Below, one piece after another: positions 1 through 7,986 of a DNA stretch of 64,000 nt. Origin of the DNA: Betaproteobacteria bacterium (GTDB lineage: Bacteria > Pseudomonadota > Gammaproteobacteria > Burkholderiales > Burkholderiaceae_C); contig JADJWD010000006.1 in the NCBI GenBank assembly GCA_016716535.1, forward strand, positions 506,422 to 570,421, written 5' to 3'. Numbering within the stretch: position 1 is the first letter of the stretch; each line of letters begins with the position of its first letter. The notes beneath the pieces are model-generated. The model was not told the origin of the DNA. It worked only from the letters and a program-made list of their open reading frames with translations, and ran no database searches. Made by a program: the position numbers and the translations under genes.

Positions 1-1021
1 TGGAGCTGTTGCGCACGAGGCCCAGCTCGAGCACGTTGACGAAGCGCGTCGTGCGCGTCAGGCCCAGGTTGCGCGCCGTCGCCTCGGCGCCGGTGCGGGC
101 CGCGGCGACGTCCAGCCGCTGCGCCAGCGCCGTGCGCTCGATGTCGGGCAGTTCGCGCGGCTCGCGCGGCAGGTCGGGCAGCCGCTCGGGCAGCTTGAAG
201 CCGGCCTGCTCGCCCCACAGGCCCAGCAGCCGCGTCAGCCGCTCGCGCGTGGCACGTTGATGCTGCCCGGCGCGGGTGAGGTTCAGCGCGGCGTCGGCGT
301 AGAAGCCCTGTTCTCGCGCCTGCTGCAGCTTGTTGAAGTTGCCGACCTGCGCCATGCGTCGCGCCAGCTCGGCGCCGGCCTCGGCCGCCTGCATGACCTG
401 GCGGCTGTAGCGCGCCGACTCCTCGGCGGCCACCGCCTGCACCCAGGCCCGGCGCGTGTCGGCGGCGAGCGTCAGCACCTGCAGGGCCACCGTGCTGCGC
501 ACCTGCGCGAGGCGGCGCGCTTCGACGCGCTGCACCAGCGGCATGGCGATCAGGCGGGCGAGGTTGACGTGAATGCCCCGTTCGGTCTCGACCTCGTCGC
601 CCCGGGTCGTGCGGCCGAAGGTGAAGCCCGGGTTCGGCAGGCGGCCCGCCTGCACGACCTCGGCCTCGCCGATGCCGAGCTCGGCATAGGCGGCCTGCAG
701 GCCGCGGTTGTTCAGCAGCGCCACCTGGACCGCGTCGTCCATGCTCAGCGGCCCGGCCAGCAGTTCGCCCACCCGTTCCGCGATGCGGTCGAGGTCCTCG
801 GGCTGGCGCGCCCAGACCAGTTGCGCCGGCGTGCCCAGGCGATCGGCGGCGGCCTTCTGCACGGCGGCGAACCCCCCGTCGGGACTGAAGGACGCACAGC
901 CGGTGAGCGTGAGCAGCAGCGTGGCCAGCGGCGCCAGGCGGGCGGCCGAGTGGCGGGTGGCCGAGTGGCGGGTGGCCGAGTGGCGGGCGGCGGCCGGGAG
1001 GTGTTGCGTCAGTCGAGTCAC
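1..1021 (-). CDS. TolC-family outer-membrane efflux lipoprotein (3' end cut by window edge)
   Basis: Reading the minus strand from a GTG at 1019-1021 gives an open frame of about 340 residues to the window edge. It begins with a basic n-region, a hydrophobic stretch and a lipobox (L-T-G-C), followed by sequence with the heptad-like, Ala/Arg-rich helical character of TolC/CusC channel proteins, for example AVQVALLNNRGLQAAYAELG about 90 residues in. TolC-family proteins form the outer-membrane duct of tripartite efflux pumps or type I exporters. The start overlaps the stop of the upstream gene (GTGA), so the two are translationally coupled. Three in-frame 15-bp repeats lie in the signal n-region. 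No RND or membrane-fusion partner is visible, since the gene runs off the window. The family is fairly sure; the substrate (copper or another metal) is inferred from the neighbours only. Confidence 0.75.
   Translation of the reverse strand, partial: MTRLTQHLPAAARHSATRHSATRHSAARLAPLATLLLTLTGCASFSPDGGFAAVQKAAADRLGTPAQLVWARQPEDLDRIAERVGELLAGPLSMDDAVQVALLNNRGLQAAYAELGIGEAEVVQAGRLPNPGFTFGRTTRGDEVETERGIHVNLARLIAMPLVQRVEARRLAQVRSTVALQVLTLAADTRRAWVQAVAAEESARYSRQVMQAAEAGAELARRMAQVGNFNKLQQAREQGFYADAALNLTRAGQHQRATRERLTRLLGLWGEQAGFKLPERLPDLPREPRELPDIERTALAQRLDVAAARTGAEATARNLGLTRTTRFVNVLELGLVRNSS
944..988 (-). repeat. 15-bp in-frame tandem repeat, three units, in the TolC-family signal region
   Basis: Three head-to-tail copies of a 15-bp unit (plus strand GGCCGAGTGGCGGGT; last base of the third copy differs) encode H-S-A-T-R repeated, just before the hydrophobic core of the lipoprotein signal. 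Because the unit is a multiple of three, copy-number change would alter the length of the n-region without shifting the frame. Confidence 0.85.
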
Positions 1022-1425
1022 TTCGTCACCGCCGATGGCTTGGCGTGGTCCTTGCCGTGGTCCTTGCCGTGGCCGCCCTGCGCGGGCCCGGCGTCCGACG
1101 CCTGGGCCGGCGCGCCGCGGCCGGGCGGCGCGGAGGCCGCCGCCTCGGGCTGCTGCGCCTGGCGGGCGTAGGCGCGCCAGCCACCGATGCGGTTCACCGT
1201 CTCATTGGCCTGCTGCCAGGAGACGGGCTTGTCGTCGCCCAGCCGGCGATAACCGTCCAGCGGCGACCGGTAGGTCAGCGCCGGCACGCGCGCCTGCGCG
1301 TCCAGCGGATCGGCGCGCGCCGCGCCGCCTGGCGTGCCCTGCGCGTGGCCGATGGTCGCCGCCGCGAGCAGCGTCAGCGTGCAGATGCCTCGACGCCACG
1401 CACGGTGGAATGTGTGTCGGACCAT
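1018..1425 (-). CDS. small exported protein, upstream partner of the TolC-family gene
   Basis: This 135-residue protein has a clear signal peptide (MVRHTFHRAWRRG, then a hydrophobic core ending at A-H-A-Q). A conserved-looking middle contains SPLDGYRRLGDDKPVSWQQA and IGGWRAYARQAQ, and the tail is rich in Gly, His and Lys (HGKDHGKDHAKPS). The tail could bind metal. It overlaps the TolC-type gene by four bases, so the two are expected to be made together in the periplasm and outer membrane. I recognise it only as a kind of small hypothetical protein often seen beside copper or efflux genes in Burkholderiales; no function can be assigned. The ATG at 1423-1425 was chosen because the signal peptide begins there. 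Confidence 0.7.
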   Translation of the reverse strand: MVRHTFHRAWRRGICTLTLLAAATIGHAQGTPGGAARADPLDAQARVPALTYRSPLDGYRRLGDDKPVSWQQANETVNRIGGWRAYARQAQQPEAAASAPPGRGAPAQASDAGPAQGGHGKDHGKDHAKPSAVTK

Positions 1426-1733
1426 GAAACCTCCCGGAACTGGACGTAGGAACCTGCGGCCAAGGCATGCAGGCTCGGGATGGGCGCGGTGCGCGCGTGG
1501 GGCGGCGTCGATCGGCCCGATGGACCATCCCGAGGACCTTCCTTGGGACATCCAGAGCCCTCCAGAGGACCTTGCCGAGGACGTCGCCGGGGACCTTCCC
1601 GAGACGATCCTCAGGTCGATCCGAAGAGACCATCGCACGGGGTGACCGCCTGGCGAACCGTCTGGCGGACCGTCTGGCGGACCCGCCCAGCGCGGGCCGC
1701 CAAGCCACGCGCACACCGCGACGAAATGCCGCG
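1426..1733. other. 308-bp intergenic stretch with a 12-bp tandem repeat
   Basis: No convincing gene lies here. It presumably carries the promoter of the exported-protein/TolC pair, but no clear -35/-10 was seen. It holds three tandem 12-bp units at 1650-1685 (CTGGCGAACCGT, then CTGGCGGACCGT, then CTGGCGGACCCG) and several irregular copies of a GAGGACCTT-like word at 1530-1610, so it appears to be slippage-prone sequence. Confidence 0.5.
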
Positions 1734-2213
1734 TCAGGCGTGCCCGGTTCGAGGCGGGCGGTCCGGTGTGTCCGACGGGTACGAAGCGACCCGCGGCGCG
1801 GGCGCGGCCCGCAGCGGATGCAGCGGGCCCACCGGCTCGGGCAGCATCGCGTCGACCGGCAGCGCCAGCACGGAGCAACAGTCCGCACAGGCGCTGCAGC
1901 CTGAACCGCCTTGCGGGGCGAACGGGCCGGCGTTGTCGCCAACGTCGTTGCCGGCGCCGGCGGCCGCGGCGTGCGGGGCCGCGCGGTGTTCGTGACCGGC
2001 TGCGGATCCCTGCGGCGCTGCGTGAGCGTGCTTGTCGTGCGCGGCGGCCGCAGTGTCGTGCCCGGCCCCGCCCGCAGACATGGCGAGCGCGAAGGCACGC
2101 GCCATGTGTTCGTGGCCCGGCCCGCACGACAGCATCGACGACGCGGCCAGACCCTGCGCCGGCATGGCGATGACCATGACCCAGACGACGAAGGCGCGCA
2201 CGACCCGATGCAT
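1734..2213 (-). CDS. His/Cys-rich exported protein, probable metal-binding
   Basis: This 159-residue protein starts with a signal peptide (MHRVVRAFVVWVMVIAMPAQ, cleavage likely after G-L-A-A). Many His residues follow (GHEHMARAF, AAHDKHAHAAP, GHEHRAAPH), then a cysteine cluster CSACADCCS near residue 110. His/Met and clustered Cys in an exported protein next to copA/cueR/copZ and a TolC-type gene suggest periplasmic copper or other soft-metal binding, but this is inference. It may also be one of the poorly conserved proteins (DUF2946-like) seen in copper loci. There is about 300 bp between it and the downstream pair, so co-transcription is possible but not certain. Confidence 0.6.
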   Translation of the reverse strand: MHRVVRAFVVWVMVIAMPAQGLAASSMLSCGPGHEHMARAFALAMSAGGAGHDTAAAAHDKHAHAAPQGSAAGHEHRAAPHAAAAGAGNDVGDNAGPFAPQGGSGCSACADCCSVLALPVDAMLPEPVGPLHPLRAAPAPRVASYPSDTPDRPPRTGHA

Positions 2214-2425
2214 GGGGGCAGTCTATCCAAACGCTCCGGACCTTGCGTGCAGCGGTCCGCAACGCCGGTGGGGCTGCGGGAACACCGCCCGCAGCGAGCG
2301 CGGCCCAGGCCCGGCCACGCCCGCCTCGGCCCGCCGCACGCCAACGGCCCAATGGCCTCGCGGCGTGTCGGGGCAGCGAGGTTGCCGATACTGCGCGCCC
2401 ACACAGGCGTTGAGGAGCGATCCGG

Positions 2426-2833
2426 ATGTTCGGCCCCATCACCATCCCCTTCGGCGCGCGGCTGCTGTTCAACACCGTCAAGTTGAAGGCCGGCGTGACG
2501 ATCGACGACGTCGAGTCCGCGCTGGCCGAGATGTGCAGCGTCGTGAAGGAGACCTACGGCGGCGAGCGCGGCGGCTTCATCGCCGGCCAGGTCTTCCGCT
2601 TCGCCGGCTTCCTGTCGGCGGAAGGGTCTCTCGGCGGCGGCGCCGGTGCCGCCGCCGACCACGACCTCGTGATCGCCACCTACTGGAAGAGCTTCGAGCA
2701 GCACGAGCGCTCGCACGCCGACCGCGTCTTCAAGGAGAAGTTCGCCGCGCTGGCCGAGCACTGCACCGCGACGCGCGAGTTCGGCTACGAGCTGCTGTGG
2801 CAGGGTGCCTACGAGGGCCAGGGCTCGACGTAG
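2426..2833 (+). CDS. small conserved protein, possibly dimeric alpha-beta barrel fold
   Basis: This is a 135-residue cytoplasmic protein with no signal peptide or membrane segment. A good ribosome binding site (GAGGAGCG) precedes the ATG. The sequence IATYWKSFEQHERSHADRVFKEKFAAL near residues 88-114 resembles the His-containing helix of antibiotic-biosynthesis-monooxygenase or NIPSNAP-like dimeric barrels, but I cannot name the family with certainty. It stands alone between a minus-strand exported protein and the minus-strand cueR gene, so context gives no role. Confidence 0.6.
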   Translation: MFGPITIPFGARLLFNTVKLKAGVTIDDVESALAEMCSVVKETYGGERGGFIAGQVFRFAGFLSAEGSLGGGAGAAADHDLVIATYWKSFEQHERSHADRVFKEKFAALAEHCTATREFGYELLWQGAYEGQGST

Positions 2834-2933
2834 GCCGGCGTAGGCCGGCACCTCGCGGACTTCGGGCCATGCCGACGGTGCCAGAAGCGGTCCTGACCTT
2901 GCGCACGCGCTGGCGCGGCGACGTGCGCGCGCG

Positions 2934-3422
2934 CTAACGCGGCGACGTGCGCGTGCGCACGCGCGGGTCGGCCGGGCGTGCGCGCGGCGCCGCCGCGGCT
3001 GCATCGTCGACCTGCGCCTGCCGCCGCACCGGCGCGGCGGCCTCGAGCGTGTCGATGATCGGGCAGTCGGGCCGGTCGTCACCATGGCAGCCATGCACGA
3101 GGTGCGCCAGCGTCGCGCGCATCGACTGCAACTCGGCCAGCTTGGCGTCGAGCTCGGCCATGTGCGCCTCGGCCAGCGCCTTGACCTGCCGGCTCGAGCG
3201 CCGGCGGTTCTGCCACAGGTCGAGCAGCTCGCGGATCTGCTCCAGCGAAAAGCCGAGGTCGCGCGAGTGGCGGATGAAGCGCAGCATGTTCACGTCGCGC
3301 GCGGAGTACTGGCGGTAGCCGGCGTCGGTGCGCGCGGCCGGCGGCAGCAGCCCCATGCCCTCGTAGTGCCGGATCATCTTGGCCGACACGCCGGTGGCCG
3401 CCGCCGCTTGCCCGATGTTCAT
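2934..3422 (-). CDS. cueR: CueR-type MerR-family copper-responsive regulator
   Basis: This is a 162-residue MerR-family activator. The N-terminal winged helix is typical (MNIGQAAAATGVSAKMIRHY, then GLLPPAARTDAGYR), followed by the long dimerisation helix and a metal-binding loop at about residues 110-125 with Cys in H-G-C-H-G-D-D-R-P-D-C-P. This two-Cys spacing is that of Cu(I)/Ag(I) sensors such as CueR. The tail after the loop is longer than in E. coli CueR (135 residues) and rich in Ala and Arg. Its ATG overlaps the copA stop (ATGA), so it is made as the second gene of copA-cueR and probably controls that promoter and the one in front of copZ. Confidence is high because sensor, pump and chaperone occur together. 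Confidence 0.9.
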   Translation of the reverse strand: MNIGQAAAATGVSAKMIRHYEGMGLLPPAARTDAGYRQYSARDVNMLRFIRHSRDLGFSLEQIRELLDLWQNRRRSSRQVKALAEAHMAELDAKLAELQSMRATLAHLVHGCHGDDRPDCPIIDTLEAAAPVRRQAQVDDAAAAAPRARPADPRVRTRTSPR

Positions 3423-5674
3423 GCGTCCTGCTCCTGGCTGGGTGACGAAGCGCCGGCGCCGTTCGTCGCCGCGCCGCGCCAGCGGCGCAGCGTCAGCGCG
3501 TTCGTCACCACGCTCACGCTGCTGAAGGCCATCGCCGCACCCGCGATCATCGGGCTCAGCAGGCCGAAGGCCGCCAGCGGGATGCCGAGCACGTTGTACG
3601 CGAAGGCCCAGAACAGCCCCTGCTTGATCTTCGAGTAGGTGCGGCGCGAGACGTCGAAGGCATCGGCCACGAGGCGCGGGTCGCCGCGCATCAGCGTGAT
3701 GCCGGCGGCCTCCATCGCCACGTCGGTGCCGGTGGACATCGACAGGCCGACGTCGGCGGCGACCAGCGACGGCGCGTCGTTCAGGCCGTCGCCGACCATC
3801 GCGACGACGTTGCCTTGCGCGCGCAGCTGCTGAACGACCGCGGCCTTGTCGCCGGGCAGCAGCTCGGCGCGCACCTCGTCGATGCCGAGCTCGTGCGCCA
3901 CGGCGCGGGCGCTGCCGTGGTTGTCGCCGGTCAGCATCACGGTGCGGATGCCGAGCGCGCGCAGCCGCGCCACCGCGGCCAGCGACGCGGGCTTGATCGT
4001 GTCGCCGAAGGCCAGCAGGCCCAGCACGCGCGCGCCGCCGCCGGCGCCTTCGCCCGGCGCCAGCAGCCACGAGATGCTGCGACCCTCGCCTTCGAGGCGC
4101 TGCGCCGCCGGCATCAGCGGCCCGGGCTGCGCGGCCGCTTCGTTCATCAGCCGCGTGCTGCCCAGCAGCAGGCGGCGGCCCTCGACCACCGCCTCGACGC
4201 CGCGGCCGGGCAGCGCGCGCGCCTCGCGCGCCGCGGGCACGGTGACGCCGTCCGCCTTCGCCTTGTGCATCACGGCGTGCGCCAGCGGATGGTCACTCGC
4301 CTGCTGCAGCGCCGCGGCGAGTTGCAGCACGCGCCGCGCATCCTCCGTGGCGCCGGGCTCGACCGCGACGAGCGACGGCCGGCCTTCGGTCAGCGTGCCG
4401 GTCTTGTCGAAGGCCACGGCGGTGACCGAGTGCGCCACTTCCAGCGCCTCGGCGTCCTTGATCAGGATGCCACGGCGCGCCGCCACCCCGGTGCCGGCCA
4501 TGATGGCCGTCGGCGTGGCCAGGCCCAGCGCGCAGGGGCAGGCGATGACGAGCACGGCCACGGCGCTGATCAGGGCGTGCTCCCAGTCGCCGCTGAAGGC
4601 CAGCCAGCCGGCGAAGGTCAGCGCGGCGATGCCGAGCACCACCGGCACGAAGACGGCGCTGACGCGATCGACGATGCGCTGGATCGGCGCCTTGGCCGCC
4701 TGCGCCGACTCGACCATGCGGATGATGCGCGCCAGCGTCGTCTCCGCCCCGATCGCGGCGGTGCGCACGTGCAGCACGCCCTCCTCGTTGACCGAGCCGC
4801 CGGTGACGCTGTCGCCGACGGCCTTGGCCACCGGCAGGCTCTCGCCGGTGATCAACGACTCGTCGACGTGGCTGCGCCCTTCGACGATGCGGCCGTCGAC
4901 CGCCACCCGCTCGCCGGCGCGGATGACGACGACGTCACCGACGGCCACCTGCTCCACCGGCGTCGACACCTCGGTGCCGCCGACGAGCACGCGGGCGACC
5001 GTCGGCCGCAGCGCGTTCAGGGCGCGGATCGCGTCGGCCGTCTGCCGCTTGGCGCGGGCCTCGAGCCACTTGCCCAGCAGCACCAGCGTGATGACCGCCG
5101 CCGAGGCCTCGAAGTACAGGTGCGGCATGCCGTGGTCGGCGTGCCGCCACAGCAGGTAGACCGACAGGCCATAGGCGGCACTGGTGCCCAGCGCCACCAG
5201 CAGATCCATGTTGCCGGCGCGCGCCTTCACCGCCTTCCAGCCGGCGCGGTAGAAGCGCGCGCCGAGCCAGAACTGCACCGGCGTCGCGAGCAGCAGTTGC
5301 ACCTGGCCGTCGGGCAACCACTGCATGCCGAAGAGCTGCAGCAGCATCGGCAGCAGCAGCGGCAGCGTCAGCGCCGAGGCGACCGCCACGGGCCACCACT
5401 CCGGCAGCCGGCGCGTCGGCGCGGCGCTCGGGGCCGCCGCCACCGGCCTTGCCGCGTAGCCGGCTTGGTCGATGGCGGCGGCCAGGCTTGCCAGCGACAC
5501 CGTGGCCAGCGCGGTGACGCCGGCCTTCTCGGTCGCGAGGTTGACCGACGCGGCCGAGACGCCGGGCACCTTCAGCAGCGCCCGCTCGACACGCGCGACG
5601 CAGGAGGCGCAGGTCATGCCCTCGATCGCGAGCTCGAGGTCCCGGACGGGGGGCGTGGCGGCGAGGGTGCTCAT
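3419..5674 (-). CDS. copA: Cu(I)-translocating P-type ATPase
   Basis: This 751-residue P1B-type ATPase pumps cytoplasmic Cu(I) out across the inner membrane. Visible in order are one N-terminal heavy-metal-associated domain with MTCASC near residues 20-25, paired membrane helices from about 95, TGES in the actuator domain, the intramembrane CPC motif (CPCALGLATP), the phosphorylation site DKTGTLTEGRP (Asp423), and GDGLNDAP near 640. Length and a single HMA domain are normal for bacterial CopA. The promoter at 5726-5756 has the CueR-type long spacer. The gene is followed, with a four-base overlap, by cueR, and faces copZ. The assignment is firm. Confidence 0.96.
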   Translation of the reverse strand: MSTLAATPPVRDLELAIEGMTCASCVARVERALLKVPGVSAASVNLATEKAGVTALATVSLASLAAAIDQAGYAARPVAAAPSAAPTRRLPEWWPVAVASALTLPLLLPMLLQLFGMQWLPDGQVQLLLATPVQFWLGARFYRAGWKAVKARAGNMDLLVALGTSAAYGLSVYLLWRHADHGMPHLYFEASAAVITLVLLGKWLEARAKRQTADAIRALNALRPTVARVLVGGTEVSTPVEQVAVGDVVVIRAGERVAVDGRIVEGRSHVDESLITGESLPVAKAVGDSVTGGSVNEEGVLHVRTAAIGAETTLARIIRMVESAQAAKAPIQRIVDRVSAVFVPVVLGIAALTFAGWLAFSGDWEHALISAVAVLVIACPCALGLATPTAIMAGTGVAARRGILIKDAEALEVAHSVTAVAFDKTGTLTEGRPSLVAVEPGATEDARRVLQLAAALQQASDHPLAHAVMHKAKADGVTVPAAREARALPGRGVEAVVEGRRLLLGSTRLMNEAAAQPGPLMPAAQRLEGEGRSISWLLAPGEGAGGGARVLGLLAFGDTIKPASLAAVARLRALGIRTVMLTGDNHGSARAVAHELGIDEVRAELLPGDKAAVVQQLRAQGNVVAMVGDGLNDAPSLVAADVGLSMSTGTDVAMEAAGITLMRGDPRLVADAFDVSRRTYSKIKQGLFWAFAYNVLGIPLAAFGLLSPMIAGAAMAFSSVSVVTNALTLRRWRGAATNGAGASSPSQEQDA

Positions 5675-5725
5675 GGCGCAAGTCCTTCAGGGGCTGGGGT
5701 GGGTCGGTTCACTCGGCGTGCCAGG

Positions 5726-5756
5726 AGCTTCAACCCTCCCATCGTCGGAATGTCAA
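5726..5756 (-). promoter_or_regulatory. CueR-type promoter/operator for copA-cueR
   Basis: On the minus strand a TTGACA (-35, plus coordinates 5751-5756) is followed after a 19-bp spacer by GAAGCT (-10, 5726-5731). The spacer contains the broken dyad ATTCC...GGGAGGGT. An overlong 19-bp spacer with the dyad between the boxes is the hallmark of MerR/CueR-activated promoters. It lies 50-80 bp upstream of the copA start. Confidence 0.65.
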
Positions 5757-5808
5757 GCGGCGTGTTCGGCCATCCCGAGACGGGCGCGCGGTCTTCGCCG
5801 GCCCGGTG

Positions 5809-5839
5809 TTGACCTTCCCACGACGGCAAGCTCGATCCT
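5809..5839 (+). promoter_or_regulatory. CueR-type promoter/operator for copZ
   Basis: TTGACC (5809-5814), a 19-bp spacer and GATCCT (5834-5839) enclose the dyad ACCTTCCC...GGCAAGCT, very close to the CueR box known from copA promoters of other proteobacteria. It lies 30 bp before the copZ start and points away from the copA promoter, so one regulator can switch on both divergent units. Confidence 0.75.
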
Positions 5840-5868
5840 GCGCCAACCCCAACCCACCGGAGCACACC

Positions 5869-6129
5869 GTGATTGCATTCCAAGTCGAGGACATGACCTG
5901 CGGCCACTGCGCCAGCACCATCACCCGGGCCCTGAAGGCGGCCGACCCGAACGCCAGGGTGACCGTCGACCTGACCCGACGACGGGTGACGGTCGAGGCG
6001 ACGCACGCCGATGCGGCCGAACTGCACGAGGCGATCGCCGACGCCGGCTACACGCCGGCACCGGTCGAAGTGGCCATCGCACCGCCCGCCACCACCGAGG
6101 CGGACGCGTGCTGCGGGCATTGCCGGTAA
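5869..6129 (+). CDS. copZ: CopZ-like copper chaperone with extra C-terminal Cys cluster
   Basis: This is an 86-residue protein starting at GTG (5869), with a CCGGAG ribosome binding site just upstream. An upstream in-frame ATG would include the CueR promoter and was rejected. It is a single heavy-metal-associated domain (VIAFQVEDMTCGHCAS; Cu ligands Cys11 and Cys14) ending near residue 65. Such proteins carry Cu(I) to CopA in the cytoplasm. Unusually, a further 20 residues follow, ending C-C-G-H-C-R, which could form a second metal site. It is transcribed divergently from copA under its own CueR-type promoter. Confidence 0.9.
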   Translation: MIAFQVEDMTCGHCASTITRALKAADPNARVTVDLTRRRVTVEATHADAAELHEAIADAGYTPAPVEVAIAPPATTEADACCGHCR

Positions 6130-6139
6130 GCCTCCTTCG

Positions 6140-6161
6140 GCGCCCGGACCGAGGCGGGCGC
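6140..6161. terminator. possible bidirectional terminator hairpin
   Basis: A perfect 7-bp stem, GCGCCCG (6140-6146) with CGGGCGC (6155-6161), lies between the convergent copZ and acyl-CoA synthetase genes. There is no T-tract, so intrinsic termination is uncertain. Confidence 0.3.
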
Positions 6162-6174
6162 GGCGCCGGGCCGC

Positions 6175-7767
6175 TCAGACGATGCGGCTCGTGCCGTGCC
6201 CCGCCCAATAGCGCTCGCGCAGCGGCTTCTTGTACAGCTTGCCGGTGGGCAGCCGCGGCAGCGCGTCGGTGAAGTCGATGCTGCGCGGGCACTTCAGGTG
6301 CGCCAGGTGCGCGCGGCAGAAGGTGATCAGCTCCTCGGCGAAGGCCGCGTCGGCGACGACGCCCGGCATCGGCTGCACGACCGCCTTCACCACTTCGCCG
6401 AGGTCGTCGTCGGGCACGCCGAACACCGCCGCATCGGCCACCTGCGGGTGCGTGACGAGCAGGTTCTCGCATTCCTGCGGGTAGATGTTGACGCCGCCCG
6501 AGATGATCATGAAGGTCGAGCGATCGGTCAGATACAGGAAGCCGTCGTCGTCGACGTAGCCGACGTCGCCCACCGTCGTCATCGTGCCGTCGGCGCTGCG
6601 CGTGAGCGCGGTGCGCTCAGGGTCGTTGAAGTAGACAAACGGGTTGGCGGTCTTGAACCACAGCTCGCCGGGCTGGCCCTTGAGCGCGGGCCGGCCGTCG
6701 TTGGCCAGCACGTGCAGGTCGCCCATCAGCACGCGGCCCACGGTGCCGCGGTGCGCCAGCCACTCGGCCGTGTCGCAGGCGGTGAAGCCCATCGCCTCGG
6801 TGGCGCCGTAGTACTCGTGGATGATCGGGCCCCACCATTCGATCATCCGCTCCTTCACCGGCACCGGGCACGGCGCGGCGGCGTGCACGGCGATGCGCAG
6901 GCTCGACAGGTCGTAGCGCCGCCGCACCGCCTCGGGCAGCTTGAGCATGCGGTTGAACATCGTCGGCACGAGCTGCGTGTGCGTGATGCGGTGCTGCTGC
7001 ACCAGCGCCAGGAAGTGCTCGGGGTCGAAGTGCTCCATGACGACGACGGTGCCGCCGTTGCGGATGGCCAGCGCCACGTTGGCCTGCGGCGCCGAGTGGT
7101 ACAGCGGCGCCGGCGACAGGTAGCGCATGCCCTCCTCGCACTGCCACAGCTTGTTCAGGAAGTGGAACAGCGGCAGCGGCTGCGCGGGCGGGTTCTCGGG
7201 CAGCGGGCGCAGGATGCCCTTCGGGCGCCCGGTCGTCCCAGATGAATAGAGCATCGGCGTGCCGAGCCATTCGTCGGCGATGGGCGTTGCGGGGAAGCGC
7301 GCCACGGCTTGCGCGTAATCGGCGAAGCGCGCGTCGCCCAACGCGCGCACCGCGTCGGCCGCCGTGCCGTCGCCATCGTCGCCTTCGTCGACAACCAGGC
7401 AGCGCCTGACGCGCGGACACTGCGCCAGCGCCGCGCGCGCCACCGGCAGCCTCGCCACCGAGGTGACGAGCACCTGCGACTCGCTGTTGCCGACGATGTA
7501 GGCCAGCTCGTCGGCCGTGAGGAAGGAGTTGATGCAGGTGTAGTACAGCCCCGCGCGCTCGCCGGCCCCGCAGGCCTCGAGGTAGCGGCCGTGGTTCTCC
7601 ATGAAGATCGCGTAGTGGCCCAGCCGCTCGAGCCCTTCGCTGCGCAGCAGGTGCGCGAGGCGGTTGGTGCGCGCTTCGAACTCGGCGTAGCTGACGCGCT
7701 GGCCGCTGCCGGCCATGACGAACGCGGTGCGCTCGGGGTGCGTGAACGGAAAGCGGCCTGCGTACAC
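6175..7767 (-). CDS. AMP-dependent acyl-CoA synthetase/ligase
   Basis: This 530-residue enzyme belongs to the adenylate-forming family, which activates a carboxylic acid as acyl-AMP and transfers it to CoA. The P-loop-like motif YSSGTTGRPKGI is near residue 170, and the adenine-binding region EYYGATEA lies at about 320. GDVGYVDDDGFLYLTDR (near 400) and the C-terminal catalytic Lys in LPRLPTGKLYKKPLRERYW are also present. The start is GTG with GGAG eight bases upstream. The sequence resembles the FadD3/CaiC-like group (feruloyl, bile acid or medium-chain acyl substrates), but the substrate cannot be read from the sequence. It stands alone, convergent with copZ and divergent from the DUF11 surface operon, so context is uninformative. 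Confidence 0.88.
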   Translation of the reverse strand: MYAGRFPFTHPERTAFVMAGSGQRVSYAEFEARTNRLAHLLRSEGLERLGHYAIFMENHGRYLEACGAGERAGLYYTCINSFLTADELAYIVGNSESQVLVTSVARLPVARAALAQCPRVRRCLVVDEGDDGDGTAADAVRALGDARFADYAQAVARFPATPIADEWLGTPMLYSSGTTGRPKGILRPLPENPPAQPLPLFHFLNKLWQCEEGMRYLSPAPLYHSAPQANVALAIRNGGTVVVMEHFDPEHFLALVQQHRITHTQLVPTMFNRMLKLPEAVRRRYDLSSLRIAVHAAAPCPVPVKERMIEWWGPIIHEYYGATEAMGFTACDTAEWLAHRGTVGRVLMGDLHVLANDGRPALKGQPGELWFKTANPFVYFNDPERTALTRSADGTMTTVGDVGYVDDDGFLYLTDRSTFMIISGGVNIYPQECENLLVTHPQVADAAVFGVPDDDLGEVVKAVVQPMPGVVADAAFAEELITFCRAHLAHLKCPRSIDFTDALPRLPTGKLYKKPLRERYWAGHGTSRIV

Positions 7768-7986
7768 GGGCGTCTCCTTCGCGCCGGTCGCTCGCCGGCA
7801 GCCGCTTGCATGCTAGCCCGCCATCCCCAAGATCAACTTCCCGTCGCAGCGTCGCAACGCCAGCCCCGTCCCCGGCCTTAGGACGGGCGACAGCGGCGCG
7901 ACGCGGCTCGAACAATCCGGTGCCCCGGCGGGTGTTCGACACACCAAGCACGGGCACCAGCAAAGAGGAGCAGCGCGGAGTGGCGC

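Noticed and set aside
257..1171. 304-codon plus-strand frame over the left end
   Set aside because: The minus strand reads as a TolC-type lipoprotein with signal and lipobox, whereas this frame is low complexity.
5806..5868. Upstream ATG for copZ at 5806
   Set aside because: It would place the CueR promoter inside the gene and add a basic leader foreign to CopZ; GTG 5869 has a ribosome binding site and starts the HMA domain.
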